Translations under genes and position numbers: made by a program
Origin: Chloroflexota bacterium
GTDB taxonomy: Bacteria; Chloroflexota; Dehalococcoidia; UBA3495
Length of the DNA: 42,474 nt
Direction of reading: 5' to 3'
NCBI GenBank assembly: GCA_002716645.1
Contig: PBBR01000012.1
Span: forward strand, 13,901 to 56,374
Shown here: positions 33,897-42,474 of the stretch, in pieces
Position numbering within the stretch: position 1 is the first letter of the stretch
Layout: every line of letters begins with the position of its first letter
Notes under the pieces: generated by a model
Database searches by the model: none
What the model saw: only the letters and a program-made list of their open reading frames with translations
Told to the model about the DNA's origin: nothing

Positions 33897-35522
33897 TTAG
33901 TCGTGCATGAAATCTTGTATATCAGCCGGCAGCGGCTCGAACTTAGGTATTTCAGTTATTACAGCTTGCGTTGTAAGTATCATTCCCGCAACGCTTCCGG
34001 CATTCTGAAGTGCACTTCTCGTTACTTTTGCTGGGTCGATGACGCCTTTCTGAACGAGATTAGTATATTCTCCGATTTCGGCATCAAATCCCCAATCGTC
34101 CTTACCGTCTCTAACATGTTCCAAAACGACTTCTCCAGAGTATCCGGCATTTTGGGCGATTAGCATTAATGGAGCGCCGAGTGCGCTTTTCACGATTTTC
34201 ACTCCTAAAGCTTCTTCGCCGTTTAGTTGGTTTTCAAGTTGATCAAGCACGTGTTCGGCTCGAACAAGAGTTACTCCCCCGCCTGGGACTATGCCTTCTT
34301 CTACGGCAGCCCGTGTAGCTGACAGTGCGTCTTCGGTTCGAGATTTACGCTCGTTTAATTCCGGTTCAGTAGCAGCGCCAACTTTGATTACAGCTACGCC
34401 TCCTGCAAGGGCGGCAAGCCTCTCTTGCAGTTTTTCTCTGTCATAGTCCGAGGTGGTATCTTCTATTTGGACTCGTAATTGTTCGACGCGGCCGTGTATA
34501 TCGTCTGAAGAACCAGTTCCCTCGACTATAGTGGATTCATCTTTAAGACATACTATTCTTCTAGCGCTACCCAAATGGTGTAGTTCGACGGAGTCTAGAG
34601 ATAAGCCAGTGTCACTACTGACCACTGTACCCCCTGTCATTATTGCCAGGTCTTCTAGTAATGCTTTCCTACGGTCGCCAAACCCCGGTGCTTTGATAGC
34701 AACACAGCTGATAGTCCCTCTCATTTTGTTAACGACCAGTGTGGATAACGCTTCACCTTCTACATCTTCGGCTATTATCACTAGCGGTTTGCGATCGCCT
34801 TGAGCTATTTTTTCCAAGGTTGGTACTATGTCGTTGGCTGCTGATAGTTTTTGGTCAGTTAGTAGAAATCTGGGTTCGTCCAAAACTACTTCCATACGCT
34901 GTGCATCGGTTACAAAATGAGGTGATAAGTACCCTCTATCTAATCTCATCCCTTCGACTATTTCCAAGTCGTCTGTGAGGGTTTTGGACTCTTCGATTGT
35001 TATCACGCCCTCTCTGCCTACCTTGTCCATAGCTTCAGCGATTAGCTGTGCAATCCCTTCTTCATGAGCTGAGAGTGCAGCGACCTTAGCGACTTGCTCT
35101 TGATTTTCTACAGCCGTTGAGATGTTTCTAATCTCAGTAACTACGGCATCGACGGCTTTATCTATTCCTGATTTGAGAAAGACAGGGCTGGCCCCTGAGG
35201 CCACGTTCTTAAATCCTTCGTTTACGATTGCTTTTGTTAGCACCACGGAAGTAGTGGTTCCATCACCGACGACGTCATTGGTTTTTGAGGCAGCCTCTTT
35301 TACCAGCTGAGCTCCCATGTTTTCGTAGGCGTCTGGTAGGTCTATTTCCTTTGCTACGGTCACTCCGTCACTACATACAACTGGAAGGGCCCAAACACGA
35401 GCGAGCAATACGTTTCTGCCGCTGGGTCCCAATGTGAGGCCCACAGCTTTCGCTAGTTCATCTACCCCTCGCATTAAACTGCTTCGCGCTTCTTCGTCAA
35501 AAACTAATTGTTTTCCTGCCAT
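33897..35522 (-). CDS. groL: Chaperonin GroEL (60 kDa)
   Basis: An ATP-dependent folding chamber subunit. ATPase residues are conserved: GPSGRNV and [10 protein letters not shown] in the first equatorial half, GDGTTTS (Asp87 type), and [20 protein letters not shown] in the second. 541 residues. Oddities: [13 protein letters not shown] replaces the common DKKFGAPTITNDG, and the protein ends ADIQDFMHD with no Gly-Gly-Met repeat tail. No groES lies beside it, so this is likely a second, specialised or separately located copy. GGAGG precedes the ATG. A TTGACA promoter and a short palindrome precede it; no CIRCE element is visible. Confidence 0.96.
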   Translation of the reverse strand: MAGKQLVFDEEARSSLMRGVDELAKAVGLTLGPSGRNVLLARVWALPVVCSDGVTVAKEIDLPDAYENMGAQLVKEAASKTNDVVGDGTTTSVVLTKAIVNEGFKNVASGASPVFLKSGIDKAVDAVVTEIRNISTAVENQEQVAKVAALSAHEEGIAQLIAEAMDKVGREGVITIEESKTLTDDLEIVEGMRLDRGYLSPHFVTDAQRMEVVLDEPRFLLTDQKLSAANDIVPTLEKIAQGDRKPLVIIAEDVEGEALSTLVVNKMRGTISCVAIKAPGFGDRRKALLEDLAIMTGGTVVSSDTGLSLDSVELHHLGSARRIVCLKDESTIVEGTGSSDDIHGRVEQLRVQIEDTTSDYDREKLQERLAALAGGVAVIKVGAATEPELNERKSRTEDALSATRAAVEEGIVPGGGVTLVRAEHVLDQLENQLNGEEALGVKIVKSALGAPLMLIAQNAGYSGEVVLEHVRDGKDDWGFDAEIGEYTNLVQKGVIDPAKVTRSALQNAGSVAGMILTTQAVITEIPKFEPLPADIQDFMHD

Positions 35523-35572
35523 AACATGAGCCTCCGAGATTATTCAAATAAGATAGCTATAAGTTTGAAACT

Positions 35573-35585
35573 ACACTATCAGTGT
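35573..35585. repeat. Short palindrome in the groL leader
   Basis: ACACT-ATC-AGTGT, just downstream of the predicted groL transcription start, in the position of an operator. It does not match CIRCE (TTAGCACTC-N9-GAGTGCTAA). Confidence 0.4.
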
Positions 35586-35607
35586 TTATACACAATTCCG
35601 ACTAACC

Positions 35608-35636
35608 AATATGCGATAATCTGTATTTCTTGTCAA
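35608..35636 (-). promoter_or_regulatory. Promoter of groL
   Basis: On the minus strand a perfect -35 TTGACA (35636-35631), 17 bases, then CATATT (35613-35608, 4/6 to TATAAT). The implied leader to groL is about 80 bases and contains the palindrome at 35573-35585. Confidence 0.6.
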
Positions 35637-35683
35637 CAGTTTAACACCTTAGCTGAGATTTGTTGCAGTTTTCATCAGTTTGC

Positions 35684-36217
35684 TCATTGACGAGATAGAA
35701 AGTTCTCCAAATCTATAGGTATTCCCCATTTCCTAATAGCAGTTTCAGATATGTATGGGGTAGGGAGGTTCTGTATCTCTATTCCCACTGTAGGATGAAT
35801 TAATGAAGGTGCTATTTCTAAAAGAGGCACTAACACAAATGCTCTTTCTAGGATGCGAGGATGCGGGATCTGTAGGTCTGGTGATTCCAGTGAAATCACT
35901 TGATCTCCATAGAATAAGATGTCGATGTCTAATGAACGTGGGCCGTTTCTAAAGGACGGTTGTCGGCCCGCTAGTGTCTCGATTGATTGGACTAAGGATA
36001 GCAAACGTATCGGCTCATGCGATGTGCGAACCCTTATTACGCAGTTTAAAAAATCTGGTTGATTGCTATAACCCCAAGGTTCAGTTTCATATATTGAAGA
36101 ACAATCTTTTACGACGATATGAGATTGTGCTGATAACATGGATATACCATTAGAAATATTTTCTAATCTGTTACCCAGATTAGAACCGAGCCCTAGGTAC
36201 ACGTTTAATCGGGCCAA
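35684..36217 (-). CDS. folK: 2-amino-4-hydroxy-6-hydroxymethyldihydropteridine pyrophosphokinase
   Basis: Transfers pyrophosphate from ATP to the pterin in folate synthesis. It has the family signatures YLGLGSNLGNR, SSIYETEPWGYSNQPDFLN, GPRSLDIDILFYG and PHPRILERAFVLVPL; 177 residues. The start is TTG, with GGAGG nine bases upstream. It overlaps folP by 13 bases, indicating coupled translation in a folP-folK unit. Confidence 0.95.
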   Translation of the reverse strand: MARLNVYLGLGSNLGNRLENISNGISMLSAQSHIVVKDCSSIYETEPWGYSNQPDFLNCVIRVRTSHEPIRLLSLVQSIETLAGRQPSFRNGPRSLDIDILFYGDQVISLESPDLQIPHPRILERAFVLVPLLEIAPSLIHPTVGIEIQNLPTPYISETAIRKWGIPIDLENFLSRQ

Positions 36218-37056
36218 TTAACTGGCCTCCAATTCTTGACTATTGCATCGGACATTTTTGATACACGGATCATCTCTCGAACGTCGTGGACTCTGATGAT
36301 GTCTGTGCCATAAGCTATCGATAAAGCTATTGTAGCGGCAGTACCCTCAATACGTTCTTCTACTGGAAGGTCTAGGATTCTTCCGATCGTTGATTTTCTT
36401 GATGTCCCGATCAGTAAGGGGGTTTCCAGAACTTTGAATTCGGCTAATCTATTCAATATTTCTAAATTGTCCTCGGCAGTTTTTGCGAAACCTATTCCGG
36501 GGTCCAGTATTATCTCTGTGGCCGGTATGCCCTTTTCTATGGCTTGAAGTTTGCAGTTTTCAAGTTTGTTTATGACATCCGATACAACATCTTCGTAATT
36601 TGGAGAACGATCATTATGCATAAGGATAATAGGCGCCTTATGCTGGGCGGCTACTGAAAGAATCTTGGGGTCCGCTGTTCCTCCCCATATATCATTGATA
36701 ACTGATGCTCCTGTGTCTAAACATTCTCTAGCTACTTCTGATTTGTAGGTGTCTATGCTAATAGGTATGTTAACCTTTGCTGCTACTGCACTGACTGCCG
36801 GTAGTAGACGATGAAGCTCATCTTCCTGCGTGACAGGTGTGTGCCCTGGCCTGGTAGATTCTGCTCCGATGTCCAGAAAGTCGGCACCTTCAGACTCAAA
36901 ACGTAGTGCCTGTTCTACTATCTTTGCAATATCAGCATCCAGACCATCACCAGAAAATGAGTCAGGCGTAACGTTGATAATGCCCATCACATAGGTCCGG
37001 GTTCCCCATATTATGGATTCGTTATTTGCAACTTTGAGGTCAGCTATTTTTGTCAA
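36205..37056 (-). CDS. folP: Dihydropteroate synthase
   Basis: Joins pterin pyrophosphate and p-aminobenzoate. It shows MGIINVTPDSFSGDG, IGAESTRPG, INDIWGG, ILDPGIGFAKT and LIGTSRKSTIG, all expected DHPS loops; 283 residues. It starts at a TTG behind AGGGA. A TACAAT -10-like hexamer (minus strand, 37110-37105) lies about 50 bases before the start, without a good -35. It is divergent from the carboxyltransferase gene. Confidence 0.95.
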   Translation of the reverse strand: MTKIADLKVANNESIIWGTRTYVMGIINVTPDSFSGDGLDADIAKIVEQALRFESEGADFLDIGAESTRPGHTPVTQEDELHRLLPAVSAVAAKVNIPISIDTYKSEVARECLDTGASVINDIWGGTADPKILSVAAQHKAPIILMHNDRSPNYEDVVSDVINKLENCKLQAIEKGIPATEIILDPGIGFAKTAEDNLEILNRLAEFKVLETPLLIGTSRKSTIGRILDLPVEERIEGTAATIALSIAYGTDIIRVHDVREMIRVSKMSDAIVKNWRPVNWPD

Positions 37057-37189
37057 TTACGTTCCCTAGCACTTAGGTAGTTTGGTGTCTCAATCAATTT
37101 TCGCATTGTACACCGCAGCCTATTTATCTTGCACCGTTTGAGCGGTGTTTGCTAGCATGTGGCAAGAGTATATGGAATAAGGATTGGTA

Positions 37190-38749
37190 ATGTCGGAAAA
37201 CGCTAGAAATATAGACACCAAGATTGATGACCTTAACAAATTGAGAGATCAAGCCCATAAAGGTGGAGGACAAACAAGAATTGATCAGCAGCATGGCCGG
37301 GGCAAACTGACGGCTAGAGAGAGGCTGATAGCCTTTATGGATGAAGGCACCTTTCAGGAGATAGATTCTTTTGTCACTCATAGGACAACTGATTTTGGGC
37401 TTTCAGATCGACAATTCTTAGGAGATGCGGTAGTTACTGGATACGGTCAGGTGGATGGCAGACAGGTTTTTGCATTTGCTCAGGATTTTACTGTGTTTGG
37501 AGGGTCTTTGTCCGAGGTAGTTGGGCTGAAGATTTGTAAGGTTATGGATTTAGCTGGAAAGACGGGTTGTCCAATAGTTGGGCTGAATGATTCGGGAGGA
37601 GCTAGGATACAGGAAGGTGCTTCGAGTTTAGCTGCGTACGGAGATATATTCTCCAGAAACACCCTGTACTCAGGGGTAATACCACAAATATCCGTCATAT
37701 TGGGCCCATCTGCTGGAGGAGCAGTCTATTCTCCAGCCATAACAGATTTTATATTCATGGTTAAAGGGATAGGCCAAATGTATATAACGGGACCTGATGT
37801 AGTTAAGGCTGTTACTGGCGAACAGGTTACCCATGAAGAATTAGGTGGAGCTGACCCACATTCGACAAAAAGCGGAGTTGCTCACTTTGTGTCCAATAGT
37901 GAAGCGGACTGTCTTGATGACGTAAGAAGGCTTTTGGGATTTTTGCCTTCAAATAATCTTTCGGACCCACCGCAATATGATGTTGATACCATACAATCTG
38001 ATCCTGAACTACGGTATATCGTTCCAGACGAAGCTAATAGACCTTACGATATTAGAACAGTGATTAATAGGATTGTAGATGACTCTGATTTTATGGAAGT
38101 CCAGACCGATTATGCCCAGAATGTTGTTGTGGGATTAGCTAGGATGAACGGTTCAACTGTTGGGATAGTGGGCAATCAGCCAGCTTACCTAGCGGGAGTC
38201 TTGGATATAGATGCGTCTTCGAAAGCCGCTAGATTTGTTAGATTCTGTGACTGTTTCAATATACCTTTAGTTACCTTAGTAGATGTGCCTGGGTTTATGC
38301 CGGGTGTTGATCAGGAATACGGAGGGATTATAAGGCACGGGGCAAAATTGATTTACGCCTACGCTGAGGCTACTGTCCCTAAAATAACCGTTATATTGCG
38401 GAAGTCTTATGGTGGCGCTTATATCGTTATGAGTAGTAAGCATCTGCGGTCCGATATCAATCTAGCATGGCCTTCAGCAGAAATAGCCGTTATGGGACCC
38501 GATGGTGCGGTTAATATAATATATCGTGATGAAATCTCAAAGTCCGATGATCCCGAAGCAACTAGACGAGAGTTGGTAGAAGACTATCAAGACCGATTTA
38601 CCAATCCCTATACAGCCGCTAACAGAGGCTACCTTGACGATGTAATTGATCCTGCGGATACGCGGATACGCGTTATAGATGCCCTGAACATGTTAGCTAG
38701 TAAGAGGGAAACGTTACCTTCTAAGAAACATGGTAATATCCCATTATAG
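37190..38749 (+). CDS. Biotin-dependent acyl-CoA carboxylase carboxyltransferase (PccB/MmdA type)
   Basis: Carboxylates an acyl-CoA (propionyl-, methylcrotonyl- or acetyl-CoA), or acts in the reverse as a methylmalonyl-CoA decarboxylase subunit. It has [82 protein letters not shown] and the C-terminal [18 protein letters not shown]; 519 residues. This is separate from the AccDA gene in the window. No biotin carboxylase or BCCP subunit is adjacent, so partner and substrate are unknown; PccB-like is the best guess. The ATG at 37190, with AAGGA eight bases upstream, is preferred over the TTG at 37184. Confidence 0.9.
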   Translation: MSENARNIDTKIDDLNKLRDQAHKGGGQTRIDQQHGRGKLTARERLIAFMDEGTFQEIDSFVTHRTTDFGLSDRQFLGDAVVTGYGQVDGRQVFAFAQDFTVFGGSLSEVVGLKICKVMDLAGKTGCPIVGLNDSGGARIQEGASSLAAYGDIFSRNTLYSGVIPQISVILGPSAGGAVYSPAITDFIFMVKGIGQMYITGPDVVKAVTGEQVTHEELGGADPHSTKSGVAHFVSNSEADCLDDVRRLLGFLPSNNLSDPPQYDVDTIQSDPELRYIVPDEANRPYDIRTVINRIVDDSDFMEVQTDYAQNVVVGLARMNGSTVGIVGNQPAYLAGVLDIDASSKAARFVRFCDCFNIPLVTLVDVPGFMPGVDQEYGGIIRHGAKLIYAYAEATVPKITVILRKSYGGAYIVMSSKHLRSDINLAWPSAEIAVMGPDGAVNIIYRDEISKSDDPEATRRELVEDYQDRFTNPYTAANRGYLDDVIDPADTRIRVIDALNMLASKRETLPSKKHGNIPL

Positions 38750-38771
38750 ATAATAACGATTTATAAATCAC

Positions 38772-38780
38772 TGTTATACT
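38772..38780 (+). promoter_or_regulatory. Extended -10 promoter of the luciferase-like gene
   Basis: TGTTATACT matches extended -10 TGnTATAAT with one mismatch. A transcript would start near 38787, about 38 bases before the ATG at 38825. Confidence 0.45.
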
Positions 38781-38824
38781 GGCCACTACTACTAACACAT
38801 ACTTATATAGTGACGGGATTGGTC

Positions 38825-39832
38825 ATGCAATTTGGAATTTTTGATCAGCTACCTCGTGGTGATGGGCAAAACTCAAGTAACAGGTATCGTGAATTTATAG
38901 AACAGTGTACTGTAGCCGACAAAGTGGGATTCGATTCAGTGTGGATGGCCGAATACCATTTCAATCCCAGATTCTCTGTAATGCCTTCACCTTTACTAGT
39001 AGGATCTGCTGTAGCCCAGTGTACCAGTAATATTCGTATCGGCACGGCGGTCAATCTACTACCACTTCATAACCCAGTACGTTTGGCGGAAGAAGTCGCA
39101 ACTCTAGATATAATTTCAGGCGGTAGAGTGTTATTTGGTGTTGGTAGAGGTTCTAATCCAGAGCACTATTCTGGTCTGAGTGTGGAGGTTGACGAGGCAA
39201 GAGCCAGATTTCTAGAGGGGTTGCAATTAGTTAAGGCCGCGTGGGCTGATGAAAATGTGAGTCATAAAGGCCAGTATTACGATATCCAGAATCTGGCTGT
39301 AGAGCCTAAGCCTATTCAGAGACCGCATCCACCAATCTATATTGCTGCTAACAGTGTTGATACATTTCCAATGGTAGGAGAACTCGGACATAATATTCTT
39401 GTTACCCCATTAATTATCGGAACACAAGGTGTAGTAGAGAATCTTTCCGTGTATAGAAATTCTCTTGCAGAAAGTGGACATAGTATTGAAAACGTTAAGA
39501 TAATCCCTACCCTAGCAGCCTGCGTGTCAGAAAATCGTAATAAAGCTAAGACTCTGTTAGGAGCTACTATAGATAATTATTTAAATGTGTTGAAGTCAGG
39601 ACAATCACGGCGATCTAGCCGTGCTCTAGAGCTGACTTCAGAGTCGATACTTAATGATTACGCTATCGTTGGTGACCCCAAAGAATGTATAGATCGTATT
39701 GAGGAGCTAAGGGAGTCAATGGGATGCCAGGGGGTCTTGTTCTGGCAGAATATTGGTGGGTTGATTCCTCATGAAGATTTGAAACGTTCAATGGAATTGT
39801 TCTCCGATAAAGTTTTACCCCATTTTAGGTAG
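38825..39832 (+). CDS. LLM-class (luciferase-like) flavin-dependent oxidoreductase
   Basis: A TIM-barrel oxidoreductase using FMN or F420. It shows MQFGIFDQLPRG, FDSVWMAEYHF, PLLVGSAVAQCTSNIRIGTAVNLLPLHNPVRLAEEVATLD, GRVLFGVGRGSNPEHY and PHPPIYIAANS. It is about 336 residues long. The start is set at the ATG at 38825 because MQFGIFDQLP matches the family N-terminus; a GTG at 38810 is in frame. Substrate and cofactor are not determined. It lies between the carboxyltransferase and rarA. Confidence 0.88.
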   Translation: MQFGIFDQLPRGDGQNSSNRYREFIEQCTVADKVGFDSVWMAEYHFNPRFSVMPSPLLVGSAVAQCTSNIRIGTAVNLLPLHNPVRLAEEVATLDIISGGRVLFGVGRGSNPEHYSGLSVEVDEARARFLEGLQLVKAAWADENVSHKGQYYDIQNLAVEPKPIQRPHPPIYIAANSVDTFPMVGELGHNILVTPLIIGTQGVVENLSVYRNSLAESGHSIENVKIIPTLAACVSENRNKAKTLLGATIDNYLNVLKSGQSRRSSRALELTSESILNDYAIVGDPKECIDRIEELRESMGCQGVLFWQNIGGLIPHEDLKRSMELFSDKVLPHFR

Positions 39833-39881
39833 AGTCAACTTGCACGCAGTGTAATTGATATGTGATTCGAAAGGTGAATAT

Positions 39882-41216
39882 ATGACTCTATTTGACCATG
39901 CACGAGAGTTGATGAATCGAAGCATTGCCCCTTTGCCGGAGCGCATGCGCCCTCAAACGTTTGATGATTTAGTTGGTCAAGAACATATTTTAGGTCAAGG
40001 CAAGATATTGCGATCTGCTATAGATGCGGATAGATTGCCATCTATAATTTTGTGGGGACCCCCAGGGACCGGTAAAACTAGTCTGGCTCGTCTAATAGCT
40101 AGTGTTACTAAATCCCATTTTGAGGCCTTGAGCGCGGTAACATCCGGAGTGGCGGATTTACGAAGACTTATAGGTGAATCAAGAGATAGGCTTTCTATGT
40201 ATGGCACAAAGACAGTCTTATTTATTGATGAGATACATAGATTCAATAAATCTCAGCAAGACGTGATATTACCTCATGTAGAAGATGGGACTGTAACACT
40301 TGTGGGTGCAACGACTGAGAATCCTTCTTTCGAGGTTAATGCTCCCTTGTTGTCCCGGTGCAGGGTATTTACTCTCTTAGCGCTGGATATTCAATCTGTT
40401 GAAATACTTGTGCGCAGAGCGCTGGTTGATAGTGAACGTGGCCTAGGAATCATGAAAGCGCAGGTCTCAGACGAGGCCATCCAACATCTTCTTAGTTATT
40501 CGAACGGTGATGCTCGAGTTGCATTAAACGCGTTGGAAATAGCAGTAACCAGTTCTTCTGAAAATGAGGATGGTTCGAGATTTATCGATGCTGATGCGAT
40601 GTCTGAGGCTCTACAACATCGCTCCGCCAATTACGATAAATCAGGGGATTCACACTATGACACTATTTCGGCCTTTATTAAATCTATAAGAGGATCTTCC
40701 CCTGACGGAGCACTGTATTGGCTTGCTCGAATGATTGATGCTGGCGAAGACCCTACGTTTATAGCTCGGCGTTTGGTGATTTCAGCGGCTGAAGACGTAG
40801 GGCTAGCTGATCCGAATGCTTTAGTAATTGCCACTGCCGCTCAGCAGGCGCTTCACCTTATAGGGATGCCAGAAGGTAGGATTATTCTTGCCGAGGCAAC
40901 GGTCTATTTGGCTTCAGCTGCCAAAAGTAACTCTGCCTATGCTGGATTAGAAAAAGCGCTGGAGGACGTCAGGAATTTACCTTCTTACCCAGTTCCAATG
41001 CATCTTAGGAATGCGGTTACAGGATTAATGAGAGATTTGGGATATGGCCGTGAATATAGATACGCCCATGATTATGCCGAAAACTTTGTTGAACAAACCT
41101 ACTTGCCGGAAAATGTATCAGATGCTAGTTATTATCAGCCATCTGAAAATGGGGATGAACATGCCAAGGCCATTCGGTTGCGTCGTCTTTGGGAAGAAAA
41201 TTCCGAGTCAAGATAG
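39882..41216 (+). CDS. rarA: Replication-associated recombination protein RarA (MgsA-type AAA+ ATPase)
   Basis: A clamp-loader-like AAA+ ATPase acting at stalled forks. It has the Walker A GPPGTGKT (residues 59-66), Walker B LFIDEIHRFNKSQQD, sensor-1 GATTENPSFE and an arginine finger in LLSRCRVF, then the helical tetramerisation domain with DGALYWLARMIDAGEDP and YRYAHDYAENFVEQTYLP. 444 residues. The start at the ATG at 39882 with AAAGGTG fits the family; the frame is open to 39855. Its 3' end overlaps the convergent isochorismatase-like gene by nine bases. Confidence 0.95.
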   Translation: MTLFDHARELMNRSIAPLPERMRPQTFDDLVGQEHILGQGKILRSAIDADRLPSIILWGPPGTGKTSLARLIASVTKSHFEALSAVTSGVADLRRLIGESRDRLSMYGTKTVLFIDEIHRFNKSQQDVILPHVEDGTVTLVGATTENPSFEVNAPLLSRCRVFTLLALDIQSVEILVRRALVDSERGLGIMKAQVSDEAIQHLLSYSNGDARVALNALEIAVTSSSENEDGSRFIDADAMSEALQHRSANYDKSGDSHYDTISAFIKSIRGSSPDGALYWLARMIDAGEDPTFIARRLVISAAEDVGLADPNALVIATAAQQALHLIGMPEGRIILAEATVYLASAAKSNSAYAGLEKALEDVRNLPSYPVPMHLRNAVTGLMRDLGYGREYRYAHDYAENFVEQTYLPENVSDASYYQPSENGDEHAKAIRLRRLWEENSESR

Positions 41217-41792
41217 CGCTTTGATCATATCTACTGAAGTTACTACATCAGCTTGCCTCGGGAAGATTTTCTCCATTAAGAAATTATGTACTTCAGGGTC
41301 CGTATCAGCGCAGCAGTCTTCTACTATTATTATGCTGTAATCTGAATCGGCTGCGAACCTGGTTGTGGACAATACTACTCCGCTGGTTGCGTAGCCCAGA
41401 ATTATTATGGTGTTGATCTGGTTGGCCCTGAGAGTCATATCCAAATCTGTCCCATATAAAGCGTTTACCCTGTGTTTCCCGACAACAACTTCTCCGTCTA
41501 TCGGAGATACCCCTGGGTGAATCACTTCAATTGGATCGGACACCGCTGGTTGACCAGAGTTTTTTCGCTGACTGAAAGTCTTGTTCCGGTCGCTTATTTC
41601 TATATAACCTGGTCGAAATACCGTGGCAGAGTAACAGATTAGCATCCCCGATTGTCTTGCGGCTTTCTGCAATTTTTGAGTGTTGTCCAAAACGTTTCTT
41701 TCAATAGAATGAGGTATTGTTCCCATCATATCTTTGTAGAAATCCGCGATTATTAATGCTGTGGAACTAATATTGATTCTGCCGTCTGCCAT
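41208..41792 (-). CDS. Isochorismatase-like hydrolase, Cys position changed
   Basis: An isochorismatase/nicotinamidase-fold hydrolase. It has LIIADFYKDMMG (Asp17), VVGKHRVNALYGTDLD (Lys106) and GYATSGVVLSTTRFAADSDY. At the catalytic Cys of amidohydrolases in this fold it has Val139; the TSGVVLSTTR spelling forms a common sub-branch. Isochorismatase proper also works without this Cys, so it need not be inactive. 194 residues. Its 3' end overlaps rarA by nine bases. Confidence 0.8.
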   Translation of the reverse strand: MADGRINISSTALIIADFYKDMMGTIPHSIERNVLDNTQKLQKAARQSGMLICYSATVFRPGYIEISDRNKTFSQRKNSGQPAVSDPIEVIHPGVSPIDGEVVVGKHRVNALYGTDLDMTLRANQINTIIILGYATSGVVLSTTRFAADSDYSIIIVEDCCADTDPEVHNFLMEKIFPRQADVVTSVDMIKALS

Positions 41793-41832
41793 TAGGTTAG
41801 CTGGCCTCCGTGTATTTTTATTAATAGTCCTG

Positions 41833-42474
41833 TTATTTGGAGTTTGATCCTAAAGTATCGACAACTTTGGATGTGGCTGCCAGAGCTTTTTCAATATCAG
41901 AGCCAGTTATATGGCGGTGGGTTACCATGCGTATAGAGCTAGGGCCTGGTGAGCTAACCAAGACGTCCTGCTCCTTTAATGCGTTTATTACTTCTGCTGC
42001 GGGACCAACTGAAGGGTCTATATCAAAGATCACGATGTTGGTGCTTATGGTTTCCGGGTCCACACTGAGTCCCTTGATGTTAGCTATACCAGCGGCCAGT
42101 TGTCTTGCGTTGGCATGGTCATCCGCGAGGCGATCAACCATATTATCTAATGCGACTAATCCTGCTGCTGCCAAAACTCCTGCTTGGCGCATCCCGCCAC
42201 CTACCATTTTTCTCCATCTAAGGGCTTCCTGAATAAATTCTTTGGAGCCACATAGGACTGATCCCACCGGACAGCTCAGTGCCTTAGATAAACAAAACGA
42301 GACATCATCGACATCCTTTGTAAGCTCAGTGACCGGAACTTCTAGAGCAATTGCTGCGTTAAATAGCCTAGCGCCGTCTAGATGAACTTTTGCATCAGCA
42401 GAATGCGCGATGTTAGCAATTTCTGCGGTCTGACTGGGTGTGAGTACTCCGCCGCTGCAGCGATTGTGAGTATT
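41833..42474 (-). CDS. ltaE: Low-specificity L-threonine aldolase (5' end cut by window edge)
   Basis: A PLP-dependent enzyme splitting L-threonine to glycine and acetaldehyde. The frame is open from the right edge with NTHNRCSGGV, KVHLDGARLFNAA, then the PLP-lysine region SFCLSKALSCPVGSVLCGS (Lys in LSK) and WRKMVGGGMRQAGVLAAAG. The N-terminal part (roughly 120-140 residues) is missing because the gene runs off the window. It follows the isochorismatase-like start in the same direction with a gap of about 40 bases. Confidence 0.93.
   Translation of the reverse strand, partial: NTHNRCSGGVLTPSQTAEIANIAHSADAKVHLDGARLFNAAIALEVPVTELTKDVDDVSFCLSKALSCPVGSVLCGSKEFIQEALRWRKMVGGGMRQAGVLAAAGLVALDNMVDRLADDHANARQLAAGIANIKGLSVDPETISTNIVIFDIDPSVGPAAEVINALKEQDVLVSSPGPSSIRMVTHRHITGSDIEKALAATSKVVDTLGSNSK

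Noticed and set aside
35523..35683. CIRCE/HrcA operator upstream of groL
   Set aside because: No TTAGCACTC-N9-GAGTGCTAA or near match is present; only a different 13-base palindrome is seen.
1..42474. CRISPR arrays, tRNA or rRNA genes, transposases, prophage or defence genes
   Set aside because: None was recognised: gaps are short, no regular direct repeats were seen, and every sizeable frame belongs to a metabolic or housekeeping family or an unknown.

Overview
The window looks like chromosomal DNA of a free-living bacterium of moderate-to-low GC (low to mid 40s % by eye), packed with genes on both strands with short gaps. The gene mix fits the Chloroflexota, most plausibly a marine SAR202/Dehalococcoidia-type lineage: a T-box leader before ilvB, an apparent AccD-AccA fusion, a GroEL without a GroES neighbour, several CaiB/BaiF CoA-transferases, a crotonase, a thiolase-like protein, a luciferase-like flavin oxidoreductase and D-aminoacylase/DSD1-type enzymes. 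This assignment is inferred from gene content. No rRNA, tRNA, CRISPR array, transposase or phage gene was seen.

Layout. 1-3214 (minus): histidine phosphatase, tilS and a fused accD-accA running off the left edge. 3435-7146: tsaD, an unknown two-helix membrane protein, a translationally coupled GatC-like/amidase pair and a small CMD/AhpD-fold protein. 7175-9219: promoter, isoleucine-type T-box leader with terminator, and ilvB. 9299-12052: an HTH protein, a methyltransferase and an N-acyl-D-amino-acid deacylase, closed by a bidirectional terminator. 12149-17830: an accessory catabolic-looking block of a crotonase and two adjacent CoA-transferases (minus), divergent from two tandem DSD1/D-threonine-aldolase-type proteins (plus). 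17840-23991 (minus): pepN-like M1 aminopeptidase, then metH. 24139-28449 (plus): leuC-leuD with a terminator, then a TPP enzyme with an EthD-like small protein. 28483-31316 (minus): thiolase-like, ychF, GNAT. 31467-37056: EVE-domain protein (plus), facing folP-folK, groL, dUTPase and queG (minus). 37190-41216 (plus): biotin-dependent carboxyltransferase, luciferase-like oxidoreductase and rarA. 41208-42474 (minus): isochorismatase-like hydrolase and a partial threonine aldolase.

How it fits together. Housekeeping functions (tRNA modification by TilS, TsaD and QueG; folate and methionine; branched-chain amino acids; fatty-acid initiation; chaperone; fork repair) are interleaved with enzymes that act on CoA esters, amides and D-amino-acid-type substrates. 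The main curiosity is that several enzymes from well-known families lack the textbook catalytic residues while keeping the fold: one of two adjacent CoA-transferases, one of two tandem PLP-barrel proteins (its partner keeps the lysine), the crotonase and the thiolase. In the two tandem cases the intact and eroded copies sit side by side, suggesting heteromeric enzymes or specialised non-canonical chemistry. No defence system or other clearly new multi-gene machine was recognised.
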